Notes under the pieces: generated by a model | The model's input: the letters and a program-made list of their open reading frames with translations, nothing else | What the model was told of the DNA's origin: nothing | Database searches by the model: none | Part shown: in pieces, positions 11,632-20,911 of the stretch | Layout of the letters: each line of letters starts with the position of its first letter | Position numbering within the stretch: the stretch's first letter is position 1 | Position numbers and translations under genes: made by a program | Assembly (NCBI GenBank): GCA_010094045.1 | Contig: ML986761.1 | Coordinates: 66,930-100,083, forward strand | DNA length: 33,154 bases | Direction of reading: 5' to 3' | Source: Lojkania enalia | Lineage: Eukaryota; Ascomycota; Dothideomycetes; Pleosporales

Positions 11632-11848
11632 TATTACAGAATTAGCTTCTACCTAATCTTATACTACCTCGCCTATTATATATAGACCCGAACTCCTAAT
11701 ATATATATATACGACCTAATATCTATCTTCTTTTTCTCTTTATCTAAACGTTTTAAACTATTATAGTAGTACTATATTAGTTATCTATATAGTTTAATCT
11801 AATACTTATTTATCTAACGTTAATAATCCGATATATATTACTATAATA
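11632..11848 (+). repeat. Left LTR of the TRIM-like element
   Basis: Starts TATTACAGAATTAGCTTC and ends ACTATAATA. Matches 12748-12966 along its whole length; the differences are mainly C/T and G/A transitions plus 1-2 bp length changes in the TA run near 11700. Confidence 0.87.
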
Positions 11849-11932
11849 TTACGTCTAGATCTTTAATTAGGCGCTAGGATCTAATCTAAGTATATTTCTA
11901 GACGCCTATAATAATACTATATTAATCTAATC

Positions 11933-12130
11933 TAATCTCTAGTATAGTACTACTATATAAACCAACTTAATCTCTAGTATAGTACTACTATATAAACCAA
12001 CTTAATCTCTAGTATAGTACTACTATNNNNNNNNNNTAATCTCTAGTATAGTACTACTATATAAACCAACTTAATCTCTAGTATAGTACTACTATATAAA
12101 CCAACTTAATCTCTAGTATAGTACTACTAT
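11933..12130 (+). repeat. 35-bp tandem array
   Basis: Units beginning TAATCTCTAGTATAG start at 11933, 11968, 12003, 12037, 12072 and 12107, that is, a 35-bp period apart from the gap-bearing unit. Complete units are essentially identical, much more alike than the surrounding RIP-mutated DNA, which suggests recent expansion or homogenisation. The last unit loses its second half and runs into the longer-period array. The core, CTAGTATAGTACTACTAT, is shared with that array. Confidence 0.93.
12027..12036. other. Assembly gap (10 N)
   Basis: Ten Ns interrupt the third-to-fourth 35-bp unit. The unit on the left stops after 24 bases, so 11 missing bases would restore a perfect period. The gap may equally stand for an unknown number of collapsed units. 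Confidence 0.97.
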
Positions 12131-12360
12131 TAACTACTAGTCGCACTGATATATATATAACCTAATTTAATCCCTAGTATAGTACTACTATATAATAATA
12201 ACTAATCGCGCTAATATATTTATAATCTAATCTAATCCCTAGTATAGTACTACTATATAATAATAACTAATTATACTAATATACCTATAACTAGATCTAA
12301 CCCCTAGTATAGTACTACTATATAATAATAATAGACTATACTAATATATATATAATATAG
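12107..12360 (+). repeat. 65-bp degenerate tandem array
   Basis: Units starting at 12168, 12233 and 12298 (period 65), with a related unit at 12107, share the same 18-base core as the 35-bp array. The core is followed by ATAATAATAACTAAT and a variable TA-rich tail. These units differ from each other by RIP-type transitions, so this array looks older than the 35-bp one. Confidence 0.88.
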
Positions 12361-12747
12361 TCTAAATCTTTTAAATTTAGTTTAAATTCTATAAATTTCT
12401 ACTAAATTCTAGGAAATTTTTTAGAGGGAGTTAGAGTAGAGGTATAGACTAAAGGGCTACTATAAAATGCGTTCTAGAGCGCTGTAAGATAAACTATTAA
12501 AGTAAAATAAGTAGAGATATATATCTTTAATCTAAATAAAGGCTAGAATATAGATAAATAATAGAAGTCTAGCTTTACTAGAAGGCGACAAGTTAGTAAT
12601 ATATAGTTTAGTAAGGAGGCTTCTACAGATAGCGTTTATAGAAGTAAAACCTAAGTAGAGGCTAGAGCTAGAGTAATAAGCTAGAATTTTTCTACTTTTC
12701 CCTCCCCTTTATACTCTTACAGGAGCTCGATAATAGAAGAGAGGTAC
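12361..12747 (+). other. Unique interior of the TRIM-like element
   Basis: No recognisable coding sequence. It contains a stretch relatively rich in G (about 12420-12490) and ends in a purine-rich tract before the right LTR. I see no other signal. Confidence 0.6.
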
Positions 12748-12966
12748 TATTATAGAATTAGCTTCTATCTAATCCTATACTACCTCGCCTATTATATATA
12801 GACCCGAACCTCTAATATATATATATATATAACCTAATATCTATCTTCTTTCTCTCTTTATCTAGACGTTTTAAACTATTATAGTAGTAGTATATTAGTT
12901 ATCTATATAGCTTAATCTAATACTTATTTATCTAGTATTAACAATCTAATATATATTACTATAATA
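12748..12966 (+). repeat. Right LTR of the TRIM-like element
   Basis: Direct repeat of 11632-11848. Starts TATTATAGAATTAGCTTC and ends ACTATAATA, followed at once by the second AGTAT. Confidence 0.87.
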
Positions 12967-12971
12967 AGTAT
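12967..12971 (+). repeat. Target-site duplication, right (AGTAT)
   Basis: Identical to 11627-11631. Gypsy element 3 sequence continues from here. Confidence 0.85.
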
Positions 12972-14110
12972 TTAGGATATAGAAAAAATAAGGCTGTAAG
13001 ATATAAGCTTTATAAATTCTTATAACTATTAAAAGTACTTAAAAGATTATAGAAATAGATTATAATTAATTTTACAACTAAATTATTAGAATTAGTAAAA
13101 CTAGAGTTAGAATAAAAATATAATATAATTATAAATATAGTAGATTAACTAATAAAATATATATACTTTAGACTAGTATTAAAAATAATAATAGTATTTA
13201 AACTAGTATATAAATTATTATATATAGTATTTATAGAGTATAGAATTTTAAAGTATATTATTTTAGATAGAGATAAGTTATTTATATTTAAATACTAGTA
13301 GAGATAAATAGAAAAAATAGAAATCTAAGAATAGATATTAACTAATTTCTACTTATAGATAGATAGTTAGATAGAATAAATTAATTAGAATCTAGAAATA
13401 TATTTAAGAATATATATTAATAAATAATAGGATAACTAAATCGAATTATTACCTATAATATAGATAGCTTATAATAGAACAATTTAAAGTATTATAGGGA
13501 TAATACTCTTTAAAACTAACTATAAATAGAAAGCTACTATATATTAGAAATAGAGTAAGAAGAAATCTCTAGTTCTACTAGTAAACTAGAAAGCTAAAGA
13601 AATAAAAGAAATCTATAATTAACTTAAGGAAAAGATTTAGTTAAGAAACTTTAAGATAGTAGAATAAGCTAATAAGTTAAGAGTTAAAGAACTAACTTTT
13701 AAAAAAGAGGGTAAAGTTTTCTTATTAATAGAAAACTTAAAGACTAAGAAATCTATAAAAAAGCTAAATTATAATAGAATAGAACTATTTTTAATTAAAA
13801 AATAGGTTAGATCTATAAATTTTAAACTAAAGCTATTAAGTAATATAAAAATATACCTAGTATTTTATAAGTTAAAACTAGAACTAGTATTAGATAATAT
13901 ACTATTATAAGAAACTATAGATATAGAACTAGAATAGAAATATAAAGTAGAATATATACTAGTAAGAAAGCGGTTTAAATATTAGTAGAAATATCTAGTA
14001 AAGTAGAAAAGATACCTATAGGAGAAAAGTTTATAAAAACTAGTATAAAATCTAACCAACTATACTATAAAGCTAAAAGAGTTTTACTAGAAGGCTAGAA
14101 TAATAGATTA
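12967..14110 (+). pseudogene. pol: pol of Gypsy element 3, second block (integrase-chromodomain)
   Basis: Resumes at YLGYRKNKAVRYKLYKFL, the end of the integrase zinc region (K-AVRHK-type motif). The core follows: INIVD-stop-LIKY (from VVDRLTKY) near 13135-13160, the second Asp preserved in YIILDRDKLFIFKY near 13255-13300, and the Glu region EIYLRIYIN further on. At 13930-14110 a chromodomain-like segment appears (YKVEYILVRKRFK, QKYLVK-stop-KRY, then NYTIKLKEFYQKA). It is heavily mutated and has no intact frame. The domain order matches the other chromodomain Gypsy elements in the window, but the sequence is clearly a different family. Confidence 0.8.
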
Positions 14111-14163
14111 TTAAGTAAAGTTTAGTTAGAAAGTAATAGTAGTAATAATATAAAAGAAACCTT

Positions 14164-14661
14164 TTATATAAAACTTAGAGCGGTAGTAAAAGGTGCTTTA
14201 GAACTAGTAGACCTCCTCTTCTCTTCTTCTAACTTTTCTTACTCTTCTATTAACCTTACCTTTCGTTTCCTAAGATTTAAACTATACTCCTTTAAGGAAT
14301 AGACGTACTTCTTAGTATATTCTAAGTAAAAAAGAGTAGTATAATAATAGTATATAGATTCTTTAAGATAATAAATCTCCTTTTTTTTAGTAGCTATAAA
14401 ATCTTAATAGATAGAGGTAGACTTCTTATAAACCTTTAATATATTTACTAGAAAATAGTAAAGGGTACTTTTAGTTAGAGAAAGATTATAAGATAGACCC
14501 TAAAAAAGATACTCTCTATATATAAAAGAAAGAGTAGTATTACTATAATAATTATAGTTTATAGACTAATAGTTTAAATAATAGTAAAATAAATCTATTA
14601 TAATACTTAAAAAAAGAATTAAATAACTAGTATAATAGTTATAGGTAAATATATTTTTACG
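14164..14661 (-). pseudogene. Stop-poor minus-strand frame, unknown product
   Basis: On the minus strand, a frame of about 166 codons between TAA codons at 14662-14664 and 14164-14166 contains only about four in-frame TAA/TAG codons. A neighbouring frame has about 12 over a stretch of some 115 codons where this one has three. Visible segments include STLYYFLVNILKVYKK, ATKKKEIYYLKES and LEYTKKYVYSLKEY, then a charged, probably coiled-coil end (EKLEEEKRR). Many Tyr codons are probably former His or Cys. It lies 3' of the pol of Gypsy element 3 and antisense to it. I do not recognise the family. It could be an antisense ORF of that element or a fragment of another transposon gene. Confidence 0.45.
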
Positions 14662-14664
14662 TTA

Positions 14665-14852
14665 AACCTTTAGTATAATAGAAGAAGAAAAGAAAGAAAA
14701 ATAGAGTTATACTTATAAATTAAGCGGGACCTACTAAAATATATAAAGTACTAACCTTAGAACGGAAAAATATAGATATAATATTATAGTATACCTATAT
14801 AGAATATATTAGAAGCTAGAATAAACTATTAGAGATAGTAGAATACTATACT
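14665..14852. other. Short unassigned stretch before the Copia element
   Basis: TA-rich sequence with no recognisable feature between the stop-poor frame and the Copia target duplication. The matching flank resumes at 20596. Confidence 0.5.
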
Positions 14853-14857
14853 TATAT
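14853..14857 (-). repeat. Probable Copia target-site duplication, left (TATAT)
   Basis: TATAT just outside the left LTR equals 20591-20595 just outside the right LTR. The word is common in this DNA, so support is moderate. Confidence 0.55.
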
Positions 14858-15061
14858 TATAGTGAGAGGCGAATCTTGTCTTAGGAAGGGAGATAAGGAG
14901 TTAAACTGGTTGATTGAAGATGGCTAGCGGGCTATATTTATGTATATGAAAAAGGGGTATATTAGCTAATATCCAGCGTAATATCCAGCGTGATATCGAC
15001 CGTAATATCGTACGTTAATATCTAATACAGCTCGATAGACTAGCTGAAAATCCCTATAATA
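14858..15061 (-). repeat. Copia 3' LTR (left, 204 bp)
   Basis: On the plus strand it starts TATAGTGAGAGGCGAATC and ends CCCTATAATA. The same length as the right LTR, to which it aligns without gaps. This LTR keeps more TG dinucleotides than the right one. It contains a 14-bp perfect palindrome, ATATTAGCTAATAT (14959-14972), and four 12-bp repeats. Confidence 0.88.
14967..15014 (-). repeat. Four 12-bp tandem repeats in the Copia LTR (left)
   Basis: Units of the form TAATATCCAGCG / TGATATCGACCG / TAATATCGTACG follow each other with a 12-bp period. They are repeated at 20496-20543 in the right LTR, so they belonged to the element when it inserted. A promoter or factor-binding role is possible but not shown. 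Confidence 0.8.
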
Positions 15062-15072
15062 TACCCCCCCAG
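15062..15072 (-). other. Copia polypurine tract
   Basis: On the minus strand the sequence just before the 3' LTR reads CTGGGGGGGTA, a G-rich run at the expected plus-strand priming position. It fixes the element's orientation. Confidence 0.75.
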
Positions 15073-15089
15073 CTTTAACTGCGAAGAAG

Positions 15090-18000
15090 AAGCTACGTCG
15101 AAAAAATAAAGGTAGATACTATACTAAAAGAGGTAAATTATATAGAGTAACTAGTAGTAGAGTTAAATACGCTTGCAGAAATATTAATTTAATATAATAT
15201 AGGGTAAGTTATAATCAATTTTTAATTACCCCCTAAGATTCTTATTAGTAATCGATTTATTTAGCTAATAGAAATTCCTAAGATTCGATTCTAGCTAAAA
15301 TATCTTCTATTTTCAGTTACTTAATAAACCTTTAGTATTATTACAGCTGTAGAACTTTTATAAGACTATTAGCTAGTATTAGATTCGTCGGTTGCCAACT
15401 AATTATAAGTCTCTACTCTACTACTTCTTAATATAGCTAGTACTAGTATATATCTATATAGCGAAGTTTAGTATTAAAACGCTTAGATAGTTTATTTACG
15501 ATATCTACTATTTATTAATTATTATAAAGTAGTACTAGTTACGTATTAATATAGAAGTATAGTAAAGTAAAGGCCTTCTACTACTACTCTATTTCTAATC
15601 CGGCGACTAATAGTACTAATAATTCTACCTTAGTAGTCGATTTTATAACTATACGCTGAATTAAGGCTTTTTAATTAATTAGCATTCTAAAAAGTTAAAA
15701 TATATAGTTATAGGAATTTCGACAAATATTAGAATTATTACTAAAAGCTGTATTAGATATATTATAGAATAGTAATTACTCTATAGGGTTGATATAATTA
15801 GTATTACTACTCTAGCTAATAGTAGAGGTATTTTATATATTATTAGCTATTACTATAATTGCTAAGTACTTCGTACTAATTAGATATTACTATACTCTTA
15901 AAGTAGCGTTAATATAATAATTACCGGGGTTCTAAAAATATTATAATAATATCGAGTATACTTATACAATATTAGAGTATATAAAAACTATAATCTAGGC
16001 TAGACAACTAATTAGTTATTAGTAGTAAAATATCCTATTAGAGGATTTTTTAGTAGTAACTAGTAGTATATTCTTATATAGAGGCGTACTTAGCGCCTTT
16101 TTATTAACTGTAATATTAAATCGCGCTGCTACCTTATTAATAAATAAGTTCTATAGTAGCTAGGTTTTACGCTACTATATATTACATACGACTTAAATTC
16201 CTAGAAACTAATTTAGATCTCTAAGAGATTAAAGTTTATATTTATTACTTAATTACGATTTAAATTTCTGCTTAATAGAGATATTTAATAGATAAACTAG
16301 AATTATAATATTATTAATATAAAAGAAGACGATTAGCTTATTATTTACGTATAAGTAAGATATTCCTAGTACTATTTTAAGGCCTAATTACCTTAGAGTC
16401 CTATCTAGCTTATAATACCAAAGTTTTAGAGCATTCTTAAAGCTATATATAGCTTTCTATAGTTGTAGATATTTCTTATACTTATATACGAAACCTTCTA
16501 GTATATAGATATATATATTAACCTATCTAATCAGTAGTTAAAGAATATGTTAATAATATTAAACTAGTATATATTAAGTTTAAAATAAGTTACAATTAAT
16601 ATTAGAAAGTAAAAGGTTTATATAGCTAGTATAGCAGTATAAGTATCTCTCTATTAAGATTGTAGATTACCGCGTACGACTAATCTAGCCTTAAATTTAT
16701 ATAGGAAACCGTTCTTATTAAATTTATATACAAATACCTATATTACTAGAAGAATTTTAGTAGAGTTTTAGAGGATTATTACCTTTTACTAGATATCTAT
16801 ATCCTCCTACTTCTATAACTTAGCGTAATAGGTCTTATAGAAGCTAGTACTAAAAGGGTAATTCTTTAGATCTTTATAGTACTTTAGTTCTAGTAGAAGC
16901 TAATTGCGATAATATTTTCTAATAATATAAGTTTCCTTTATATAATTTACCGGTATTAGCTTACTATTAGATAGTACTGCGAAGGTTATAAAGTATAATT
17001 AAAGTAGCCTGTAGCTATATAGAAACCTACCTTTCTAGCTTATATTATCCCTTAATATTTAGCTACTAATTTCTTCCCTCTATAAGATATTATTTATTCT
17101 TCTTAAGGGTATAGAAGTATAAGAAGGCGATAGTTGCTATTTTTATAGTAAATTATCGCTAAACGCAGTATCCTTACTATCTACTAATAGTACTATAGAG
17201 GTATCCTAATTTCTTAGTACTAGTACTAGTATTAATTCTAGCGTTAGGAGTCCCTAATTACTAGTAATATTGTTAATTTATTCTTTAAAAATAGTATTCT
17301 TCTACTAATAGACCTTCTTACTAATTAAATTGCCTACTAACTTAGTAGAGATATCTTAATTAGGTAGCCGATTCTTATAGATTACTTCTATAACTTTAAT
17401 CGTTTTATTATTACTACTATTAATAGAGCTCTTAATATCGTTAATTTAAAAAAGAATCTTCTCTAGGGATTCTTTTAGCAGATATTCCTCTTCCTTACTA
17501 GATATAATATCGCTAAATATAACGTCCCTGGTATTAAGTACCTATTTTAGTTTCGGAATTAGTATTCGGTATATATTCGTACTCCTATATTATAAGAGTT
17601 TTCTAATTAGTATCTATAACGCTAGTTTATTACCTTTTAATAGAGTTTTATCTAAAACGTACGCTCGCGATTCTATAACCTAAAGGTAAGTAAGAGATAG
17701 TTTATAGTTAAAAACGGCCTTATATAGGGTTCTAAATTGAAGGCTTATAATCAGCATTCTATTAAGTAGGTATATTACTATATAAGCTAATTTATTAGTA
17801 TATTTATTAGAGATATTACTTTTTATCGCGAGAGTACGCGCGCGGGTTATAATTTAGTATTCTACTTGTTCTACTAAACTATTCTACTTAGGCGTATAAG
17901 GTGCGTAAGCTTTAATTATAATTCTTTAATTAAGTAATACTTCTATAAGTTCTAAGAAGCTTAAATTATTATTTATATAGATATATACAATCTTTCTTTT

Positions 18001-18900
18001 ATACTATTATTTAATTTTTGCTAATAGTATTTTAAAGGCTTTTAAGAGGGTAGATTTCAACTAATTATATATTGTAAATCTCTTATACTACTAGAACACC
18101 TAATTAACTACATAAAATAGGTATCTCTTATTATTATAGCACCTCTTATAGTTCTTCTAAAGTTGTATAATATTAATCGCAATTCTCTTAAATAGTTTAG
18201 TAGCTAGATAAAGCTAACTATACTAGCTAATCTACTATAATAACTTCGCTTATATATATATCTAATAATCTTACTATACTAGTACTTCCTAATTACTTAA
18301 CTAGATACCCTCAACTATCTAAGGTAGAGTTAATACTAAATCTCTATCTAAGTAGCTTAATAATTAGTATACTTTAGCTAAAGAAATAATTTATATTAGT
18401 TACTAGTAATAGAAGAGCTTTTCCTTAATTACTACGACTATCTTATATCCGGAAAGTAAATCGAGTAGAGGCCTTTTTACTAGATCTATATCTAATAGCT
18501 AGTAGCTGTTAAACAACTCTAAATAATAAACGATATTATAGTAATTATACTAGTAAAAGTAATCTCTACCTAAATTAAACTAGATACTCTATTTTCTATT
18601 TTTAATTAGAGCTATAATATTAGTTAGTAACTAAGAGATATAAGCAACTTCTATTAGTTTAATATCCTTTAGGCCTGTAGGAGAATTAATTATAATTATA
18701 ATAGTACCCTATTCTAATATAGAGTATATACTATCTCCCGCAGCAATTTTATCTTTAGAATTTACCATCTAAATAGTCTACTAACTAAAAGCCTTAGAGT
18801 TATATATATAGATATTAGAACCTAGATTAAATATCTACTAATTTAGGATACTAGTCTCTTCTTTCTTAGGAGTAGTACTTGCTGAAAAATTGCCTCTTTA
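15090..18900 (-). pseudogene. pol: Copia pol (integrase-RT-RNase H)
   Basis: Minus-strand order is integrase, RT, RNase H. The integrase signature YTPKxNSLVEQ (from YTPxQNGLVER) lies at 17863-17910, preceded by NNLSFLELIEVLLN. The RT start region KFNKNGFLYKFKARLVVRG lies at about 16669-16725. The catalytic box at 16310-16321 reads YINN within VFFYINNIIIL, a double Asp-to-Asn version of YVDD. It is followed by RSLRDLN-stop-FLGI (from the SLGDLxxFLGI-type motif). The RNase H region lies at about 15090-15950, recognised mainly by position. Stops are almost all TAA/TAG. The gag-pre-integrase boundary near 18900 is approximate. Confidence 0.88.
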
Positions 18901-20060
18901 AATTATCTAGGTATTTCCCTAGAAGCTAGTAGCTTTTATAGAGGTTTTACTATTAAATAAAGATTTTAACTTCTTATATTTTTCTATATTTACCTTTAGA
19001 GTATTCTTTTTCCCCTAGTTATTCCTATTTAAAATATTATCTCAGGCTTTTAGTATTTCCTAATCTAGTACCTAGTTTAATAGTCTAATTAATTTATTTA
19101 CGTACTTATAATTACTCTAAAAATACTACTTCTTATAGAAGTAGGGTAGTAGAGTACGTAATTATAAACTAGATTTTTCTTAAAACTACTATATAGTACT
19201 ATTAGAATTTGCTTAAAAAATTAATAGATATTATAAAGCTATAAATAAGCCGAGCGTCTTTTATAGATTAAAATATCTATAGTAATTAGTATATTAGTAT
19301 ACTAATTGTTTAATTATAGGAATTAGTTGATTAATTCTACCTAGCTTATTTTTAGCGTTGATTAGTACTATATAGATTAGCGCCTATATCTTATCTTTCT
19401 TAGCAACTATTAGAAGAAAATTCTTTTCTACTCTAAGGCCCTAAACTTCTACTAAGCTAGCAGCCTTAGTATAATAGATTACCTAATTCTACTAATTTAG
19501 CTACTTTTCTACCTCTCTATTAGTTAAGTACTTAAGGAGAGCTTAATATTTCTTCTAGATTAGTTACTCCCTCAACTTAATAATAGACGCTAACTTTTCT
19601 TATAAGATTCTAAGAATCTTATAGCTAGTTATATTATTACTAAGTATTACTTTATATTAAAGTAATATTATTATTAAGATATTACTATATATAGTATAGA
19701 GAGTATTATTAATCTTAATCTAATTCTTCCTCTATTAGTTATATTAGTTTCTTACCTAGTTCTAATCTATTATTTATATTAAGGTTATCTCCTTATATAT
19801 AACTCTACTAGAGGGGTATCTTTCTATTTCCCCTTCTAGATTTATCTTTAGGGTCCGGAACTTACCTATATTAGGGAGAGGAGGTTCTAGCCTATAGATT
19901 TTAACCTTTTTAAGAGGTATACTTAGATCTAAATATTCTTATACCCTTAGCCTATTAGCTATTAGTTTATACTACTCGAGCTAATCCTTTTAATCGCTAG
20001 AAGTACTAAGTATCTTCTTCTTAGATATAGTTATAGAGGAGTATGTAACTGTTGTAATAC
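18900..20060 (-). pseudogene. gag: Copia gag region
   Basis: The minus-strand region upstream of integrase holds the expected gag and probably protease sequence, but mutation is so dense that I cannot follow one frame throughout. Around 19080-19180 the minus strand shows a Tyr/Lys-rich patch (YFYKK-stop-YF-stop-SNYKYVNKLI) that could be a degraded zinc knuckle; the spacing is not clean. Assigned mainly from position between the primer site and integrase. Boundaries are approximate. Confidence 0.5.
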
Positions 20061-20100
20061 TAGAAATATACTAGAATATATCGATACTAGAGAATAAAAT

Positions 20101-20240
20101 AGCCTTAAATACGATGCAGTATATTAATAGGCTTATAAAGTATAGAATTTATATGTAATACTAAAAGAATAGCCTTAAACGCGATATAGTATATTAATAA
20201 GCTTATAAAGTGCAGAATTTGCACGTAATTCTAATAGCTA
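20101..20240 (-). repeat. 70-bp tandem duplication in the Copia leader
   Basis: 20101-20170 and 20171-20240 are two direct copies (each starts AGCCTTAAA and shares AGTATATTAATA, GCTTATAAAGT and AGAATTT). They differ by C/T and G/A changes, the second copy keeping more GC (AACGCGAT, TGCAGAATTTGCACG). The duplication lies between the primer site and gag, in the 5' leader or the start of gag. Confidence 0.87.
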
Positions 20241-20375
20241 AGTACCTAAAGATTGTTGGTAAATAATAAAGATAATAATATCGCGATATTATAATACTAA
20301 ATAAAAAAAAGGTATAATATTAATCGCGATATATATATAAAAAGGTTGAGTTGCAGTTATTTTAGTACGGTAACC

Positions 20376-20386
20376 GGGCTTATAAC
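20376..20386 (-). other. Copia primer-binding site (initiator tRNA-Met anticodon arm)
   Basis: On the minus strand the bases directly after the 5' LTR read GTTATAAGCCC. With one RIP change reversed (TA from TG) this is GTTATGAGCCC, the complement of the conserved anticodon arm of eukaryotic initiator tRNA-Met (GGGCUCAUAAC). Copia-type elements are known to prime from an internal fragment of this tRNA. Zero spacing from the LTR supports the LTR boundary chosen here. Confidence 0.7.
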
Positions 20387-20590
20387 TATAGTAAGAGGCG
20401 AATCTTATCTTAGGGAAGAAGATAAGAAGCTGAACTAGTTAATTAAAAATAGCTAGCAGGCCATATTTATATATATAAAAAAGGGGTATATTAGCTAATA
20501 TCTAGCGTAATATCCGGCGTAATATCGACCGTAATATCGTACGTCGATATCTAATACAGCTCGGTAGACTAGCCGAAAATCCCTATAATA
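20387..20590 (-). repeat. Copia 5' LTR (right, 204 bp)
   Basis: On the plus strand it starts TATAGTAAGAGGCGAATC and ends CCCTATAATA. It aligns without gaps to 14858-15061; the differences are transitions, and TG sites of the left copy are mostly TA here. It carries the same four 12-bp repeats (20496-20543). Confidence 0.88.
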
Positions 20591-20595
20591 TATAT
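20591..20595 (-). repeat. Probable Copia target-site duplication, right (TATAT)
   Basis: Matches 14853-14857. Low sequence complexity limits the weight of the match. Confidence 0.55.
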
Positions 20596-20911
20596 AAAAT
20601 AGATAAAATAATAGATTAAAGAGCTTTAGGACGAACCTATAAAAGGAGGAATAGATATTATAAATATAGAATACTAAAAGGTACTACTTTTATAGCTAGA
20701 GTTTAATCTAATATTAGCTACTATATAGGTTAATTTAAATAAAAACTAATAAGGTAATAATAGATAGATATATATTATAAACTAACTATTAAATAGTAAA
20801 TAGTAGAACTATAGAAACTAGAGAGATAATTAGTTAGATAATAAAGTATAGTATAATTTATATATATAATAATAGTAGAAGTATTAAATATAGTAAGATA
20901 GACCTAATAAA
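20596..20911. other. Unassigned AT-rich stretch
   Basis: About 315 bases between the Copia element and the foldback repeat. No motif recognised. It may be the continuation of the DNA left of the Copia element or the leader of Gypsy element 4. Confidence 0.5.

Larger units (their letters stand above)
11632..12966 (+). mobile_element. Non-autonomous LTR retrotransposon (TRIM-like), ~1.3 kb
   Basis: Two direct repeats of 217 and 219 bp with TG...CA-type ends (now TATTA...ATAATA) flank about 900 bp without any recognisable coding sequence. Perfect 5-bp duplications (AGTAT) flank the whole unit, and Gypsy element 3 pol resumes immediately after it. The interior holds two tandem arrays, an assembly gap and a unique stretch (12360-12747). 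A purine-rich run, AGAAGAGAGG, just before the right LTR suggests plus orientation. It must have been moved by enzymes of an autonomous partner, which is not identifiable here. True size is uncertain because of the gap. Confidence 0.88.
10330..14110 (+). mobile_element. Ty3/Gypsy element 3 (5' truncated, split by a TRIM-like insertion)
   Basis: This is a third, heavily decayed Gypsy family on the plus strand. Only the distal half of pol is recognisable, in two blocks: 10330-11631 (RT palm, RNase H, start of integrase) and 12967-14110 (integrase core, chromodomain). The blocks rejoin cleanly once the small LTR element at 11632-12966 and one copy of its 5-bp target duplication are removed. Gag, protease and the first part of RT are absent upstream. 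No LTR of its own was identified. Confidence 0.8.
14858..20590 (-). mobile_element. Full-length Ty1/Copia retrotransposon (minus strand)
   Basis: A complete element of about 5.7 kb: 204-bp LTRs at both ends, polypurine tract next to the left LTR, primer site next to the right LTR, and gag, integrase, RT and RNase H in Copia order on the minus strand (integrase before RT). It is inserted between 14852 and 20596 in decayed transposon DNA. All coding parts are RIP-mutated, so it is immobile. Confidence 0.93.

Noticed and set aside
11695..11715. Microsatellite or telomere-type repeat
   Set aside because: The TA run near 11700 and 12820 is short, lies inside the LTR and is typical of RIP-mutated DNA; no telomeric repeat is present.
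11933..12360. CRISPR-like regular repeats
   Set aside because: The units are directly contiguous tandem repeats without unique spacers and lie inside a eukaryotic LTR element.
11627..12971. Solo LTR plus an unrelated satellite
   Set aside because: The two terminal repeats are in the same orientation, match end to end and share one perfect pair of flanking duplications, so they are one element.
14863..15063. A 201-bp Copia LTR starting at TGAGAGGCG
   Set aside because: Both LTRs share the preceding TATAG, the primer site then lies directly next to the LTR, and the 204-bp boundaries give matching TATAT flanks. The 201-bp reading gives mismatched flanks (TATAG and TATAA).
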